Assembly (NCBI GenBank): GCA_016714815.1
Contig: JADKBZ010000014.1
Span: 62,001-126,000, forward strand
Direction: 5' to 3'
Source: Holophagales bacterium
GTDB taxonomy: Bacteria; Acidobacteriota; Thermoanaerobaculia; UBA5066
DNA length: 64,000 nucleotides
The notes under the pieces are model-generated. The model did no database searches and was not told the DNA's origin. It saw nothing but the letters and a program-made list of their open reading frames with translations. This document shows positions 53,017 through 61,788 of this stretch, piece after piece; positions within the stretch are counted from its first letter, which is position 1; each line of letters starts with the position of its first letter. The translations under genes were made by a program, and so were the position numbers.

Positions 53017-53760
53017 ATGGAGATCGCAGGAAAGACCGCTCTCGTCACCGGCGCGAGCCGGGGCATCGGCGCCGCCATCGCGCGGGCGCTGGCCGCCGAA
53101 GGCGCTCGCGTCGCGGTGAACTACCACCAGTCGGAGGCGAAGGCCCTTGCCCTGGTGGAGGAGATCCGCGCCAATGGCGGACGGGCCGTCGCGATCCAGG
53201 CGGATTCGCGGAACGCGGTGGAGCTTCAGGCCATGGCCGACCGGGTGAAGGCGGAGCTCGGCCCCATCGGCATTTGCGTCCTCAACGCCTCCATCGGTTT
53301 CCCCGTGACCAGTTTCCTGGAATACCCCTGGGAGGCGTTCGAGGCCAAGTTCGGCGGCGAGCTGGCGGCGGCCTTCCACGGCTGCCGTGCCGTGGTGCCG
53401 CAGATGCTGGAACTGAAGGAAGGCAGCATCGTGGCCATCTCCAGCAGCCTGGCGCGCAGCCCGGGCTGGGGCTTCTGCGCTCACAGCGCCGCCAAGGCCG
53501 GGCTGGAGGGCCTCGTTCGAGCCCTCGCCTTCGAGCTCGGTCCGATGGGCATTCGAGTGAATGCGGTCGCGCCGGGGCTCACGCTCACCGACGCGACTTC
53601 CTTCATGCCCGCGGAGATGAAGAAGGCCTCAGCCGAGCACACTCCTCTTCGCCGGAATGCCCTTCCCGAGGACATGGCCGAGGCCGTGCTGGGAGTCCTC
53701 AAGGCCGGATTCGTCACCGGGGCCACGGTGCCGGTGAACGGGGGGCTGCTGGTCAACTGA
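53017..53760 (+). CDS. SDR-family protein with Tyr-to-His active-site change
   Basis: 247 residues of classical SDR length. NAD(P) loop TGASRGIGAAIARAL and NAS-type LNASIG are present, and the C-terminus VNGGLLVN is FabG-like. The Y-x3-K motif reads HSAAK (in FCAHSAAKAGLEG), so the catalytic Tyr is His while the Lys stays. The ATG at 53017 follows GGAGGAGG. Leucine is coded largely by CTG, whereas most neighbours use CTC; with the tRNA-Lys directly upstream, acquisition by transfer is possible. Substrate unknown. Confidence 0.85.
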   Translation: MEIAGKTALVTGASRGIGAAIARALAAEGARVAVNYHQSEAKALALVEEIRANGGRAVAIQADSRNAVELQAMADRVKAELGPIGICVLNASIGFPVTSFLEYPWEAFEAKFGGELAAAFHGCRAVVPQMLELKEGSIVAISSSLARSPGWGFCAHSAAKAGLEGLVRALAFELGPMGIRVNAVAPGLTLTDATSFMPAEMKKASAEHTPLRRNALPEDMAEAVLGVLKAGFVTGATVPVNGGLLVN

Positions 53761-54730
53761 GGAGCGCGGGTCGGGCCGCGAGCGCCTCCTCCACCAGACC
53801 GACGCGGCCCTGGATCAGGACGGCGGGAGCCTCGCCCTCCCTGCGGGCCCTGACGACGCGCCCATGGGCGAGGAATCCCCGGCCGACCTTGCGTTCGAGC
53901 TCGAGCAGGAGCGGCTGCCACTGCGCCGCGTCCGCCTTCGCGAGGTACCCCACCGGCTCGATGAAATCCGGCCGCACGACCGCGATCACCGCGACGATTC
54001 TCGAGTCGTGCGTGTGGCCCGGCTCCGGTTTCAGCCAGGCGTCGAAGCTGCCGCTGAGGGCGTCGCTGCCGAGGACCCGCCCGGCGAGCCTGTCGACCAC
54101 TGCCCGGAAGGAGGAGTCCCCGACGACCTCGAGCTCACCGTCCTGCTGGCTTCCCCAGCGTCTCAGGAAGCGGTGCTGGAACCTGGCGCCGACCACCTCG
54201 AGCTCCTCGGCCGGCCCCACGTTGCCGCCCCAGCGCCACTCGAACTCGGACCCCACGGAGGGCTGCGCGATGCGCGGCGCCGGTGAGGTGACCGGCGAGG
54301 ACGGAAGAGGCCGGCCGGCCGGAGCAGGTTTCCGGGTGACCGGTCGGCTCCCGGTCGCGGAACGCCGCACGAAGACGAGCACCGCCACGACGGCGAGGGC
54401 TACGAGGCCGGCCACGGCGAGAACCGGGAACCGCGCGGTCTCCTTCGGGGGAGCCGGCGTGGCGGCCTCCCACGCGAACGTCGGCCTCGGGGCCGGCAGC
54501 TCGAACGGAGCGCTCACGGGGGCCGCCTCGATCGTCGGGAGCGGTTGAGGGGTCGGAGACTTCGCGGCCGGGACCACCGTCGGCAATACGAGGGAGCCCT
54601 TTCGCCCGGCAGCGATCTCGGAAAGCGTCTTCGCCCGAACGGGCTCCGCGGCCCGGAGCTCGACCGGCCTGGATGCCGGGGCCGCCGTCGGGTAGGTCGT
54701 CAGCTGAGCGAGGAGAACGAGAGTCAGCAC
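53753..54730 (-). CDS. Single-pass membrane protein of unknown function
   Basis: 325 residues with an N-terminal hydrophobic start (LTLVLLAQLTTYPTAAPA), a Pro/Ala-rich region and a central transmembrane helix (FPVLAVAGLVALAVVAVLVF then VRR) at about 125-145. The C-terminal domain holds two similar phrases, EELEVVGARFQHRFLRRWGS and GELEVVGDSSFRAVVDRLAG. No family recognised. Its 3' end overlaps the SDR gene tail to tail by eight bases. The GTG at 54730 lacks a good ribosome site at close range. Confidence 0.62.
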   Translation of the reverse strand: MLTLVLLAQLTTYPTAAPASRPVELRAAEPVRAKTLSEIAAGRKGSLVLPTVVPAAKSPTPQPLPTIEAAPVSAPFELPAPRPTFAWEAATPAPPKETARFPVLAVAGLVALAVVAVLVFVRRSATGSRPVTRKPAPAGRPLPSSPVTSPAPRIAQPSVGSEFEWRWGGNVGPAEELEVVGARFQHRFLRRWGSQQDGELEVVGDSSFRAVVDRLAGRVLGSDALSGSFDAWLKPEPGHTHDSRIVAVIAVVRPDFIEPVGYLAKADAAQWQPLLLELERKVGRGFLAHGRVVRARREGEAPAVLIQGRVGLVEEALAARPALLS

Positions 54731-54767
54731 GGGTCCGCCACTCCTGTCTATCCCGGCGATCCGCGGG

Positions 54768-55025
54768 TCAGTCGTCGAGGGTGAAGCGCGGGAGCCCCTC
54801 CGCGGTCGGAATCGCTCGAAGCTGCTCGCCGCTCCACTGGAAGCTCTTCACGAACCGAGCGTACTCCTCGAGCGACATCGGTCCGGGGCGGTTCCGCTCG
54901 AGGGCTTCGGCGATCGCGCCGGTCGCAATCGGCAGCTCGTCGAGGACGAGCCACTCAGGATCGACAGCGTAGCCTCTCCCAGAGTTCGACGAGTCCGGCT
55001 CGAATGAATGGCTCACGTGCTTCAT
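54768..55025 (-). CDS. Small partner protein of the nucleotidyltransferase
   Basis: About 85 residues. The N-terminal 25 are Ser-rich and overlap the end of the upstream gene by 71 bases in another frame. The remainder reads like a compact helical protein (LDELPIATGAIAEALERNRP, MSLEEYARFVKSFQWSGEQL). The start is unsure (ATG at 55025 or an internal codon). Likely co-expressed with the nucleotidyltransferase. Not recognised. Confidence 0.5.
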   Translation of the reverse strand: MKHVSHSFEPDSSNSGRGYAVDPEWLVLDELPIATGAIAEALERNRPGPMSLEEYARFVKSFQWSGEQLRAIPTAEGLPRFTLDD

Positions 55026-55485
55026 TCTCGCTGATTCCGGGGAGCGCGAGTAGAAACGCGAGGTCCGGCCCATCCCGCAGCGCCCTGGTCGCGCGCCCCT
55101 GGATCGCTCGGACCTTCATGGCGACGAGATGCTCCGGTTTCGGAGCCAGCATTCTCGTTCCACCTGGACCGGGGCGTTCCGTCGCTCCGGCAAAGAGCTT
55201 TCTGCTCGTCTCCCCCTCGACCCAGATCAGGTCGAGCCGGCCCAGCGCCGGGTCCGGGTGGAGGAGGTTCGTGAAGCCCTCCGAATCGAAGAGCGTCTCG
55301 AAACCCTCGGCCGCGAGGCGCGGAAGGAGGTCCGCCCTCGCCGCGTCGTCGACGAGGAGATCGAGGTCCGCCGTCGCGCGCGTCGAGCCCCACGCTGCGA
55401 GAGCGAAGCCGCCCGCGAGCATCCACTTCGCCCCGCACTCCTCGAGGTGCGGCCGGAGCAGGTCGAGAAGCCGGACCACGTCCAT
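54955..55485 (-). CDS. Nucleotidyltransferase-fold protein (MNT/AbiEii-like)
   Basis: About 176 residues with the minimal nucleotidyltransferase signature: WMLAGGFALAAWGSTRATAD then LDLLVDD (GG-x-A...R-x-T-x-D-L-D). A LIWVEGETSR strand and a C-terminal helical bundle follow (PKPEHLVAMKVRAIQGR). The R-x-T-x-D-L-D form is what proteins of the AbiEii/DUF6036-like toxin group show. Start ATG at 55485 or GTG at 55503. Lies between tRNA-Glu and a small overlapping partner gene. Confidence 0.75.
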   Translation of the reverse strand: MDVVRLLDLLRPHLEECGAKWMLAGGFALAAWGSTRATADLDLLVDDAARADLLPRLAAEGFETLFDSEGFTNLLHPDPALGRLDLIWVEGETSRKLFAGATERPGPGGTRMLAPKPEHLVAMKVRAIQGRATRALRDGPDLAFLLALPGISENEAREPFIRAGLVELWERLRCRS

Positions 55486-55569
55486 CCCTCCCGATCTTGG
55501 CACGCACGAGCCAGCCGCGCTGCCCCGTGGTAAATTCCGTTCGCCGTCGAGAGGCGGTCCTTCCCGGGT

Positions 55570-55645
55570 GCCCCCATCGTCTAGCGGTCCAGGACGCTAC
55601 CCTTTCAAGGTAGAGATCGCGGGTTCAAATCCCGCTGGGGTACCA
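55570..55645 (+). tRNA. tRNA-Glu (anticodon TTC), acceptor stem short by one base
   Basis: D-arm GTCTAGCGGTCCAGGAC, anticodon stem CTACC/GGTAG with loop CTTTCAA (anticodon TTC), T-arm GCGGG-TTCAAAT-CCCGC. The 5' acceptor strand is GCCCCCA but the 3' strand reads TGGGGTA directly before CCA. Five pairs form, then positions 1-2 mismatch unless one G is restored to the G-run (giving TGGGGGT-A-CCA). The total of 76 nt is reached only through a five-base variable loop. Confidence 0.88.
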
Positions 55646-55924
55646 CTCTTCACCCGCCCGGTCGCGCTCATGGCGGCGTTCGTCCTCCCGGCAGCCGCCG
55701 GCACCCTTTCGAGATCGTGTCCAAGCCTTCCGGCGTGCTCGGGCAGGTGAGTGGCCACGCCGGCGTTCACTCCCTCCCATACCGCCCGGAGACGAAGGCG
55801 ACGAGCTCCATCGTCGGCACGGCGGGGACACGACCGCAACTCCTCCTCCTCCCTCCGCGTAAGATGCCGGGTCCGCCCGCCGGGCCCTTCCGGCCTCGCG
55901 CGGGGAAACGCAGGGAGGAAGCCG

Positions 55925-58071
55925 ATGAAAAGAGGACTCGCAGCCGTCGCGGCCGTCGCGATGGCGATGCCGTGCCTGGCGCAGCCCGCCGCCGAATCGA
56001 AGCCCGGGACGAACCCGTTCTTCACCGAGTGGGCGACGCCGTTCGGGATGGCTCCGTTCGACACGATCCGTCCCGAGCACTTCGTGCCGGCGTTCGAGGA
56101 GGGGATCGCCCAGCGGAAGAAGGAGATCGAGGCGATCGCCACGAATCCGGCGGCGCCGACCTTTCAGAACACGGTGGAGGCGCTCGAGAACGGCGGACTG
56201 GCGCTGTCGAAGGTGAGCGACGTCTTCTTCACCCTCACCGGCGCCGAGACGAACGACGGGTTGCAGGCGATCAACAAGCAGGTGGCCCCGCTCCTTTCGG
56301 CGCTCCGGGACGACGTCCGCCTCAACGAGACCCTCTTCGCCCGGGTCAAGGCGGTCTGGGAAAAGCGCGACGAGGCGAAGCTGACGCCCGAGCAGAAGCG
56401 GCTCGTGGAAGAGACGTACAAGGACTTCGTCCGGGGCGGCGCGAACCTGGCCCCCGCGCACAAGACGCGATTTCGCCAGATCAACCAGGACCTCTCCAGC
56501 CTCGGAATCCGCTTCGGCGACAACCTCCTGAAGGAGATGAACTCCTGGCGCCTCGTCGTCGAGAAGAAGGAAGACCTCGCCGGGCTCCCGCCCGGCGTCG
56601 TGGCGGCCGCCGCCGACGCGGCGAAGGCGGCGAAGCTGGAAGGCAAGTGGGTTTTCACCCTCCAGTCGCCCTCGATCTGGCCGTTCCTCACGTTCGCAGA
56701 GAACCGTGAGCTTCGGAAACAGATCCTGACCGCCTACACGACCCGCGGGGACCACGGCGACGAGACGGACAACAAGCTCCTCCTCACGAAGATCGCCTCC
56801 CTGCGCGCCGAACGGGCGAAGCTCCTCGGTTTCCCGACGTGGGCCGACTTCGTTCTCGACGACACCATGGCGAAGACCCCGGCGCGGGTCTACGAGCTCC
56901 TCGACCGGGTCTGGAAGCCGGCCCTCGAGGTCGCGAAGACCGACGCGAAGAGGACCTCGCCGCCGCGCTGAAGGCCGACGGAAAGACCGGTCCGCTCGAG
57001 CCGTGGGACTGGCGCTACTACGCCGAGAAAGTCCGCAAGGCGCGCTACGACCTCGACGACCAGGCGCTGCGGCCCTACTTCGCGCTCGACCGCGTGCGCG
57101 AGGGTGCCTTCTCCGTCGCGAACCGGCTCTACGGGATCACGTTCACCGAGCGGACCGAGGTTCCGAAGTACCACCCGGAGGTGAAGACCTTCGAGGTGAA
57201 GGACGCCGACGGCTCGTTCCTCGCGCTCTACACGACCGACTACCACCCGCGCCCCGGCAAGCGGGGCGGGGCCTGGTGCGGCCGGCTGCGCGACCAGTGG
57301 GTGAAGGACGGCAAGGACGTCCGCCCCGTCGTCACGAACGTCATGAACTTCACGCGCCCCGCGGGCGACGCTCCCGCGCTCCTCTCGCTGGAGGAGGTCC
57401 AGACCCTCTTCCACGAGTTCGGTCACGGCCTCCACCGGATCCTCTCGCGCGTGACGTACCGGTCGATGGCGGGAGTCCCGCGCGACTTCGTCGAGCTCCC
57501 CTCGCAGATCATGGAAAACTGGGCGCTCGAGCCCGAAGTGCTGAGGGGCTACGCGAAGCACTGGAAGACCAGCGAGCCGATTCCCGCCCCTCTCGTCGAG
57601 AAGATCGGGAAGTCGGAGCTCTACGGCCAGGGCTTCGCGACCGTCGAGTACGCGGCCGCGGCCTACCTCGACATGAACTGGCACACCCTGACCGACGCGA
57701 AGCTCGAGGACGCGACAGCCTTCGAGAAGGCGTCGCTCGGGAAGATCGGGCTCATCCCCGAGATCGTCTCCCGCTACCGGAGCCCCTACTTCCAGCACAT
57801 CTTCGGACCCGGCGGGGGCTACTCCGCCGGCTACTACAGCTATCTCTGGAGCGAGGTCCTCGACGCCGACGCCTTCCAGGCGTTCCGCGAGAAGGGGATC
57901 TTCGACAAGGCGACCGCCACGGCGTTCCGGAAGAACATCCTCGAGAAGGGGGGCACTGCCGAGGCAATGTCTCTCTACAAGGGCTTCCGCGGCCGCGAGC
58001 CCTCCGTCCAGCCGCTCCTGGTGCGGCGCGGCTTCGCGAAGGCTGCGGTGCCGGCCCCGGCTACGAACTGA
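55925..58071 (+). CDS. Peptidase M3, peptidyl-dipeptidase Dcp-like, exported (frameshifted)
   Basis: Zinc metallopeptidase removing C-terminal dipeptides. Signal peptide KRGLAAVAAVAMAMPCLAQP, then FTEWATPFGMAPFDTIRPEH, typical of Dcp/OpdA. The zinc site LFHEFGHGLHRIL and downstream GGGYSAGYYSYLWSEV complete the active site. The first 345 and last 370 residues lie in different frames; one base is missing at about 56940-56960, and the restored length of about 715 is normal. The ATG at 55925 follows GGGAGG. TAAGAT at about 55859 may be the -10 element. Confidence 0.92.
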
Positions 58072-58080
58072 CGAGACCCT

Positions 58081-58114
58081 GGAGGGCCGCCCTCCTCATC
58101 GGGGGCGGCCCTCC
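58081..58114. terminator. Bidirectional hairpin after the M3 peptidase
   Basis: A perfect 12-bp stem (GGAGGGCCGCCC at 58081-58092 with GGGCGGCCCTCC at 58103-58114) with a ten-base loop, between convergent stop codons at 58071 and 58124. No T-run. Confidence 0.6.
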
Positions 58115-58123
58115 TCGCCCGGG

Positions 58124-59056
58124 TCAGGCGCGAGCGTAGACGGGCAGCAGGAAGACCGCCTTGTAGTCGATTCCCGGGATCTCGGCCTTCACCTCGAGCT
58201 CCCAGTAGCGCGGCTCGTCGGCGGAGAGACTCGTCGACAGCTCCGGCTGGTCGGGCAGGCGAAACGAGAGCTGGAGGGGAGGAGAGTCCTCGGTGATCAG
58301 GGCGACGAGCCGGGCCGGGGGGCCCTGCCCGAGGTCGACCTCCCCCGCCGCGTACTCGCGCTCGTCCTCGTAAAGGGCGTAGGCCACCACACCGTTCGAC
58401 TTGCCACGCCGTTCGACTTTCTCCTCGACGCACCGAAGGGTCAGCTTCAGGTTCGTGTAGCCGCGCAGGCGGGCAGAGCCTCCGAGCGAGGCGTCCAGCT
58501 CGTCACCCAGAAAGAACGGGAAACGGGCGAACTGCAGCTCGCTCGCTCCGTATTTGAGGCGCTGCAGCCATCGATAGGCGACGAATCCCCAGCCCACGGC
58601 GGCGAGGAGTCCGAAGACCAGACCGAACGGGAAGAAGTAGACACAGAACGGCGTCACGAAGACGCTGACGGCCACCATCCCCACGACGTCCGTCACGGTC
58701 TTCCCGACCGTCCCGAGGCGGTAGGCCTGCGGGTCCCACGGGTGATCCCAGTACCACGGTTCCCATGGACGCTCCCGCTGACGCCGACGCACCCGCAGAC
58801 CTCGCAACAGGCCCGCGACGCCCGACCCGATGACCACGAGCCCGGCCAGGAGAAAGAGCCCTCCAATGGCGCCGACGATGAGACGGCTCGCGTGAAACGA
58901 CGAGTCCTCCGCCGGGAGGACGCCGCTCGACGCCAGGATCATGAACCCGCCCATCGCGGCGAACGGCAGACCGAAGAGAACGGCGCAACCGCCCTTCAGC
59001 GCCACACTCCGCCGCGTCTCGTGTCCGACGAGCTCCCGCTTCCCGGCGCTCCTCAC
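58124..59056 (-). CDS. Membrane protein of unknown function
   Basis: 310 residues. Two hydrophobic helices at about 20-80 (GGCAVLFGLPFAAMGGFMIL and GAIGGLFLLAGLVVIGSGVA), a Trp/Pro-rich loop (RPWEPWYWDHPWDPQAYR), two further helices (about 125-180), then a beta-rich C-terminal domain of about 130 residues ending in DYKAVFLLPVYARA. The arrangement resembles DUF3592-type proteins, with low certainty. The GTG at 59056 has TGC-TAGGCT seven bases upstream and no ribosome site. Confidence 0.68.
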   Translation of the reverse strand: MRSAGKRELVGHETRRSVALKGGCAVLFGLPFAAMGGFMILASSGVLPAEDSSFHASRLIVGAIGGLFLLAGLVVIGSGVAGLLRGLRVRRRQRERPWEPWYWDHPWDPQAYRLGTVGKTVTDVVGMVAVSVFVTPFCVYFFPFGLVFGLLAAVGWGFVAYRWLQRLKYGASELQFARFPFFLGDELDASLGGSARLRGYTNLKLTLRCVEEKVERRGKSNGVVAYALYEDEREYAAGEVDLGQGPPARLVALITEDSPPLQLSFRLPDQPELSTSLSADEPRYWELEVKAEIPGIDYKAVFLLPVYARA

Positions 59057-59063
59057 TCCGGGT

Positions 59064-59072
59064 AGCCTAGCA
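59064..59072 (-). promoter_or_regulatory. Extended -10, leaderless spacing, membrane-protein gene
   Basis: TGC followed by TAGGCT, seven bases before the GTG at 59056. Confidence 0.45.
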
Positions 59073-59124
59073 GCTCTTCCCCGGCCGGAATCCCGGCCAG
59101 CGCGCGTCCCGCCCGGGGCCGCGG

Positions 59125-59592
59125 CTATTCGAGAAGCTCTCCCGGGTGGCTCTGGCGGATGATCCGCGCGGCGAGCGACCCGGGGACGATCTCCTGCATC
59201 AGGAGCGCGTTGGCGAGCTCCTCCACCGGGGCCCAGAGGAACGCGAGGCGCACCGCCGTCTCGCGGAAGACGGCGTCGATCTCGAGTCCGGCCCGGCGCG
59301 CAAAGACGGCGATCCGGTGGGTGTCGATCTCGATGCCGACGTGCGGATCGACCGGGAGCTTCCCTCCGGCCATGATCACGGCGAGCGGACCGGCCGCCAG
59401 GAGGCGGAGGTAGACGTGCTGCTTCCTCCGGTCGGCGTCCGAGACCCCGGACGGGAACTCCTGTCCGACGAGGATGCGGCCCTGCGTGTGCTCTTCGGGG
59501 TAGATCGAGACCCGCGGGAGCCGGAGGCCGGCGTCCCACGCGACGACCGCGCGGCCGGCTTCGTGAAATGCGACGAGACGGCGGAACCTCAA
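59125..59592 (-). CDS. M41 (FtsH-type) peptidase-like protein with broken zinc motif
   Basis: 155 residues matching only the peptidase domain of FtsH-type proteases: RLVAFHEAGRAVVAWDAGLR then LPRVSIYPEE, with the pattern (A-x-HEAGH-AVV...V.I.P) of M41. The second zinc His of HEAGH is Arg here (HEAGR). There is no AAA domain and no membrane helix. TTG at 59592 follows GGGAGG by five bases. Probably catalytically dead or metal-free; possible regulatory decoy. Inference. Confidence 0.72.
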   Translation of the reverse strand: MRFRRLVAFHEAGRAVVAWDAGLRLPRVSIYPEEHTQGRILVGQEFPSGVSDADRRKQHVYLRLLAAGPLAVIMAGGKLPVDPHVGIEIDTHRIAVFARRAGLEIDAVFRETAVRLAFLWAPVEELANALLMQEIVPGSLAARIIRQSHPGELLE

Positions 59593-59707
59593 GGGAGCCT
59601 CCCGTTACAGATTACAGGTTCGGAAGACGGAAAGGTGCGACACCGGATCAGGCGGGACCCCTCCCCACACCTCTTTCGACTCCTTGCCGCCCTCCCCGGG
59701 CGGCGGG

Positions 59708-59713
59708 CAGAAT
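59708..59713 (+). promoter_or_regulatory. -10 element of the hydrolase gene, leaderless spacing
   Basis: CAGAAT, then six bases, then the GTG at 59720. Decides the start over an upstream in-frame TTG. Confidence 0.4.
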
Positions 59714-59719
59714 GACCGG

Positions 59720-60532
59720 GTGAGCCCGTCCGCACCCTCCCCCGTGATCCGGACACCCGTCTCGATCCAGCTTCCGGAAGGGCGGCTGAAGGCCGTCCGG
59801 CTGGTCCCAGGGGAGCCCGTTCCCGGTCTCTCCCCTGTCGTCTACCTCCACGACGCGCTCGGCTCCGTCTCCCTCTGGCGCGACCTTCCCGACCGGCTTT
59901 GCGGGGCGCTGGGGCGCGAGGGCCTCGCTTTCGACCGGCTCGGGCACGGCCGATCGGCCCCCCTTCCCGGGCTCCAGGACCATCGGTTTCTCGAGGTCGA
60001 GGCGACGGAGCGCCTTCCCGAGATCCTCCGGCAGGCGGGAATCGAGCGCCCTGTCTTCTTCGGGCACAGCGACGGCGCGACCATCGCCCTCCTCTTCGCG
60101 GCCGCCTTCCCGGCAGTCCCGTCGGCCGTGGTCTCGATCGCCGCCCACGTCTTCATCGAGGACGTGACGCTCGCCGGGATCGCGGAGACGGCCTCGGTCT
60201 GGCGAACGACCGACCTGCCGGCCCGGCTCGGACGGCACCACGGAGACAAGACGGAAGCCGTCTTCCGGGCCTGGAGCGAGACCTGGCGCGACCCCCGCTT
60301 CCGCGACTTCTCCGCGGTCCCGGCCCTTCCATCGATTCGCTGCCCGGTCCTCGTGATCCAGGGGGAGAAGGACGAGTACGGGACGGCCGCCCAGGTGGAG
60401 GCGATCGCCGGGGCGGTTTCGGGGCCGGTCCGGACTCTCGTCCTGCCAGGGCTGGGGCACTTCCCGCACCGGGAGGATCCCGACAGAATCCTCTCGGAGA
60501 CGGAGGAGTTCCTTTCGGACTTCGGGGTCTGA
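59720..60532 (+). CDS. Alpha/beta hydrolase
   Basis: 270 residues. Oxyanion region VVYLHDALGSVSLW, LAFDRLGHGRS, nucleophile elbow GHSDGATIALLF (Ser-Asp pairing), acid QGEKDEYGT, and catalytic His PGLGHFPHRED. No signal peptide. The layout is that of the large alpha/beta-hydrolase group with ester or C-C hydrolases; substrate cannot be read. The start is set at GTG 59720 by the -10 spacing. Confidence 0.87.
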   Translation: MSPSAPSPVIRTPVSIQLPEGRLKAVRLVPGEPVPGLSPVVYLHDALGSVSLWRDLPDRLCGALGREGLAFDRLGHGRSAPLPGLQDHRFLEVEATERLPEILRQAGIERPVFFGHSDGATIALLFAAAFPAVPSAVVSIAAHVFIEDVTLAGIAETASVWRTTDLPARLGRHHGDKTEAVFRAWSETWRDPRFRDFSAVPALPSIRCPVLVIQGEKDEYGTAAQVEAIAGAVSGPVRTLVLPGLGHFPHREDPDRILSETEEFLSDFGV

Positions 60533-60569
60533 GCCCGGGGCAGGGCGCGGGCTTTCCGGGGCCCGAGCG

Positions 60570-61757
60570 CTACGCCTTCGACAGCGCCTGCTCGAGGTCG
60601 TCGCAGAGGTCGGCGGCGTCCTCGCAGCCGACGGCGATCCTCACCAGGTCGTCCGAGATCTCCGCCTTCTCTCGCTCGGCCTTCGGGACGCTCGCGTGCG
60701 TCATCGAGGCCGGATGCTCGATGAGCGTCTCGAGCCCTCCGAGGCTGACCGCGAGAGTCGCGAGCTTCACGGAGTTGATGAGCGTCCGCCCCGCGTCGTG
60801 CCCCCCCTTCACGCCGAAGGAAACGATCGCCCCGCCTCCCGACATCTGCCGGAGGGCGAGCTCGTGCTGCGGGTGGCTCGGCAGGAACGGGTAGCGGACC
60901 CACGCGACCTTCGGGTGCGCCTCGAGGAACCGCGCCACCTCGAGGGCGTTCGCCTGGGCCTTCTCCATCCGGAGCCCGAGCGTCTTGACGCCGCGGAAGA
61001 CGAGCCACGCCTGGTGCGGGTCCATCGTCGGGCCGACGTTGACGTGGACTTTCCGCAGGCGCGCGAAGAGCGCCGGGTCCTTCGCGACGACGACCCCCGC
61101 CACGACGTCCGAGTGGCCGTTGATGAACTTCGTCATGCTGTGGACGACGATGTCGGCGCCGAGGGCGAACGGCTGCTGCAGGAGGGGCGAGGCGAAGGTG
61201 TTGTCGACCGCGAGGAGGGCGCCGTGCCGGTGCGCGATTTCCGCGATGGCGACGATGTCGCACAGCTTGAGCGTCGGGTTCGCGGGCGATTCGACGAAGA
61301 CGAGCTTCGTCTCCGGGCGCATCGCCTTCTCGACGTTCGCCACGTCGGAGGTGTCGACGAAGCTCGCCGTCACGCCGAAACGCGAGTACTCGTTCTCGAG
61401 GATCATCCGGCTCGCGCCGTAGAGGGCGTCCGTGCCGACGACGTGAGCCCCCGCGCCGAGGAGGGCGAAGTAGACGGTGTGAATGGCCGCCATCCCCGTC
61501 GACGCGGCGAGGGCGCCGCAGCCCCCTTCCAGCTCCGCGACGCACTCCTCGAGGGCCGCGACGGTCGGGTTCCCCAGGCGGGTGTACTTGTACCCGGGGT
61601 CGGTGCCGCCGAACCGGGCGGCGCCCTCGTCGGCGTCCTTGAAGGCGAAGGTCGAGGTCTGGTAGATCGGCGTCGCCACGGCGCCGGTGAGGGGGCATGA
61701 GCGCTGTCCGGCGTGGATGATGCGGCTGGCGGGGCGCAGGTTCTTGACGTCGGACAT
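60570..61757 (-). CDS. Cystathionine gamma-synthase/lyase family PLP enzyme
   Basis: Trans-sulfuration enzyme. 395 residues with the N-terminal PLP-phosphate contact YKYTRLGNPTVAALE, TDALYGASRMI, VFVESPANPT, the PLP-Lys motif HSMTKFINGHSDVVAG, and the C-terminal SLGGLETLIEHPASMTH. The motifs do not separate gamma-synthase (MetB) from gamma-lyase. The divergent neighbour is a beta-synthase-type enzyme, which favours the cystathionine route. The ATG at 61757 is chosen with AGAGG upstream; a GTG four codons earlier is possible. Confidence 0.9.
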   Translation of the reverse strand: MSDVKNLRPASRIIHAGQRSCPLTGAVATPIYQTSTFAFKDADEGAARFGGTDPGYKYTRLGNPTVAALEECVAELEGGCGALAASTGMAAIHTVYFALLGAGAHVVGTDALYGASRMILENEYSRFGVTASFVDTSDVANVEKAMRPETKLVFVESPANPTLKLCDIVAIAEIAHRHGALLAVDNTFASPLLQQPFALGADIVVHSMTKFINGHSDVVAGVVVAKDPALFARLRKVHVNVGPTMDPHQAWLVFRGVKTLGLRMEKAQANALEVARFLEAHPKVAWVRYPFLPSHPQHELALRQMSGGGAIVSFGVKGGHDAGRTLINSVKLATLAVSLGGLETLIEHPASMTHASVPKAEREKAEISDDLVRIAVGCEDAADLCDDLEQALSKA

Positions 61758-61788
61758 GATGCGAGGCACCTCTTGCGGGAAGGGCGGC

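Noticed and set aside
58124..59539. 471-residue membrane protein starting in the M41-like gene
   Set aside because: The N-terminal part is out-of-frame M41-like sequence; the GTG at 59056 has leaderless spacing and opens the first membrane helix.
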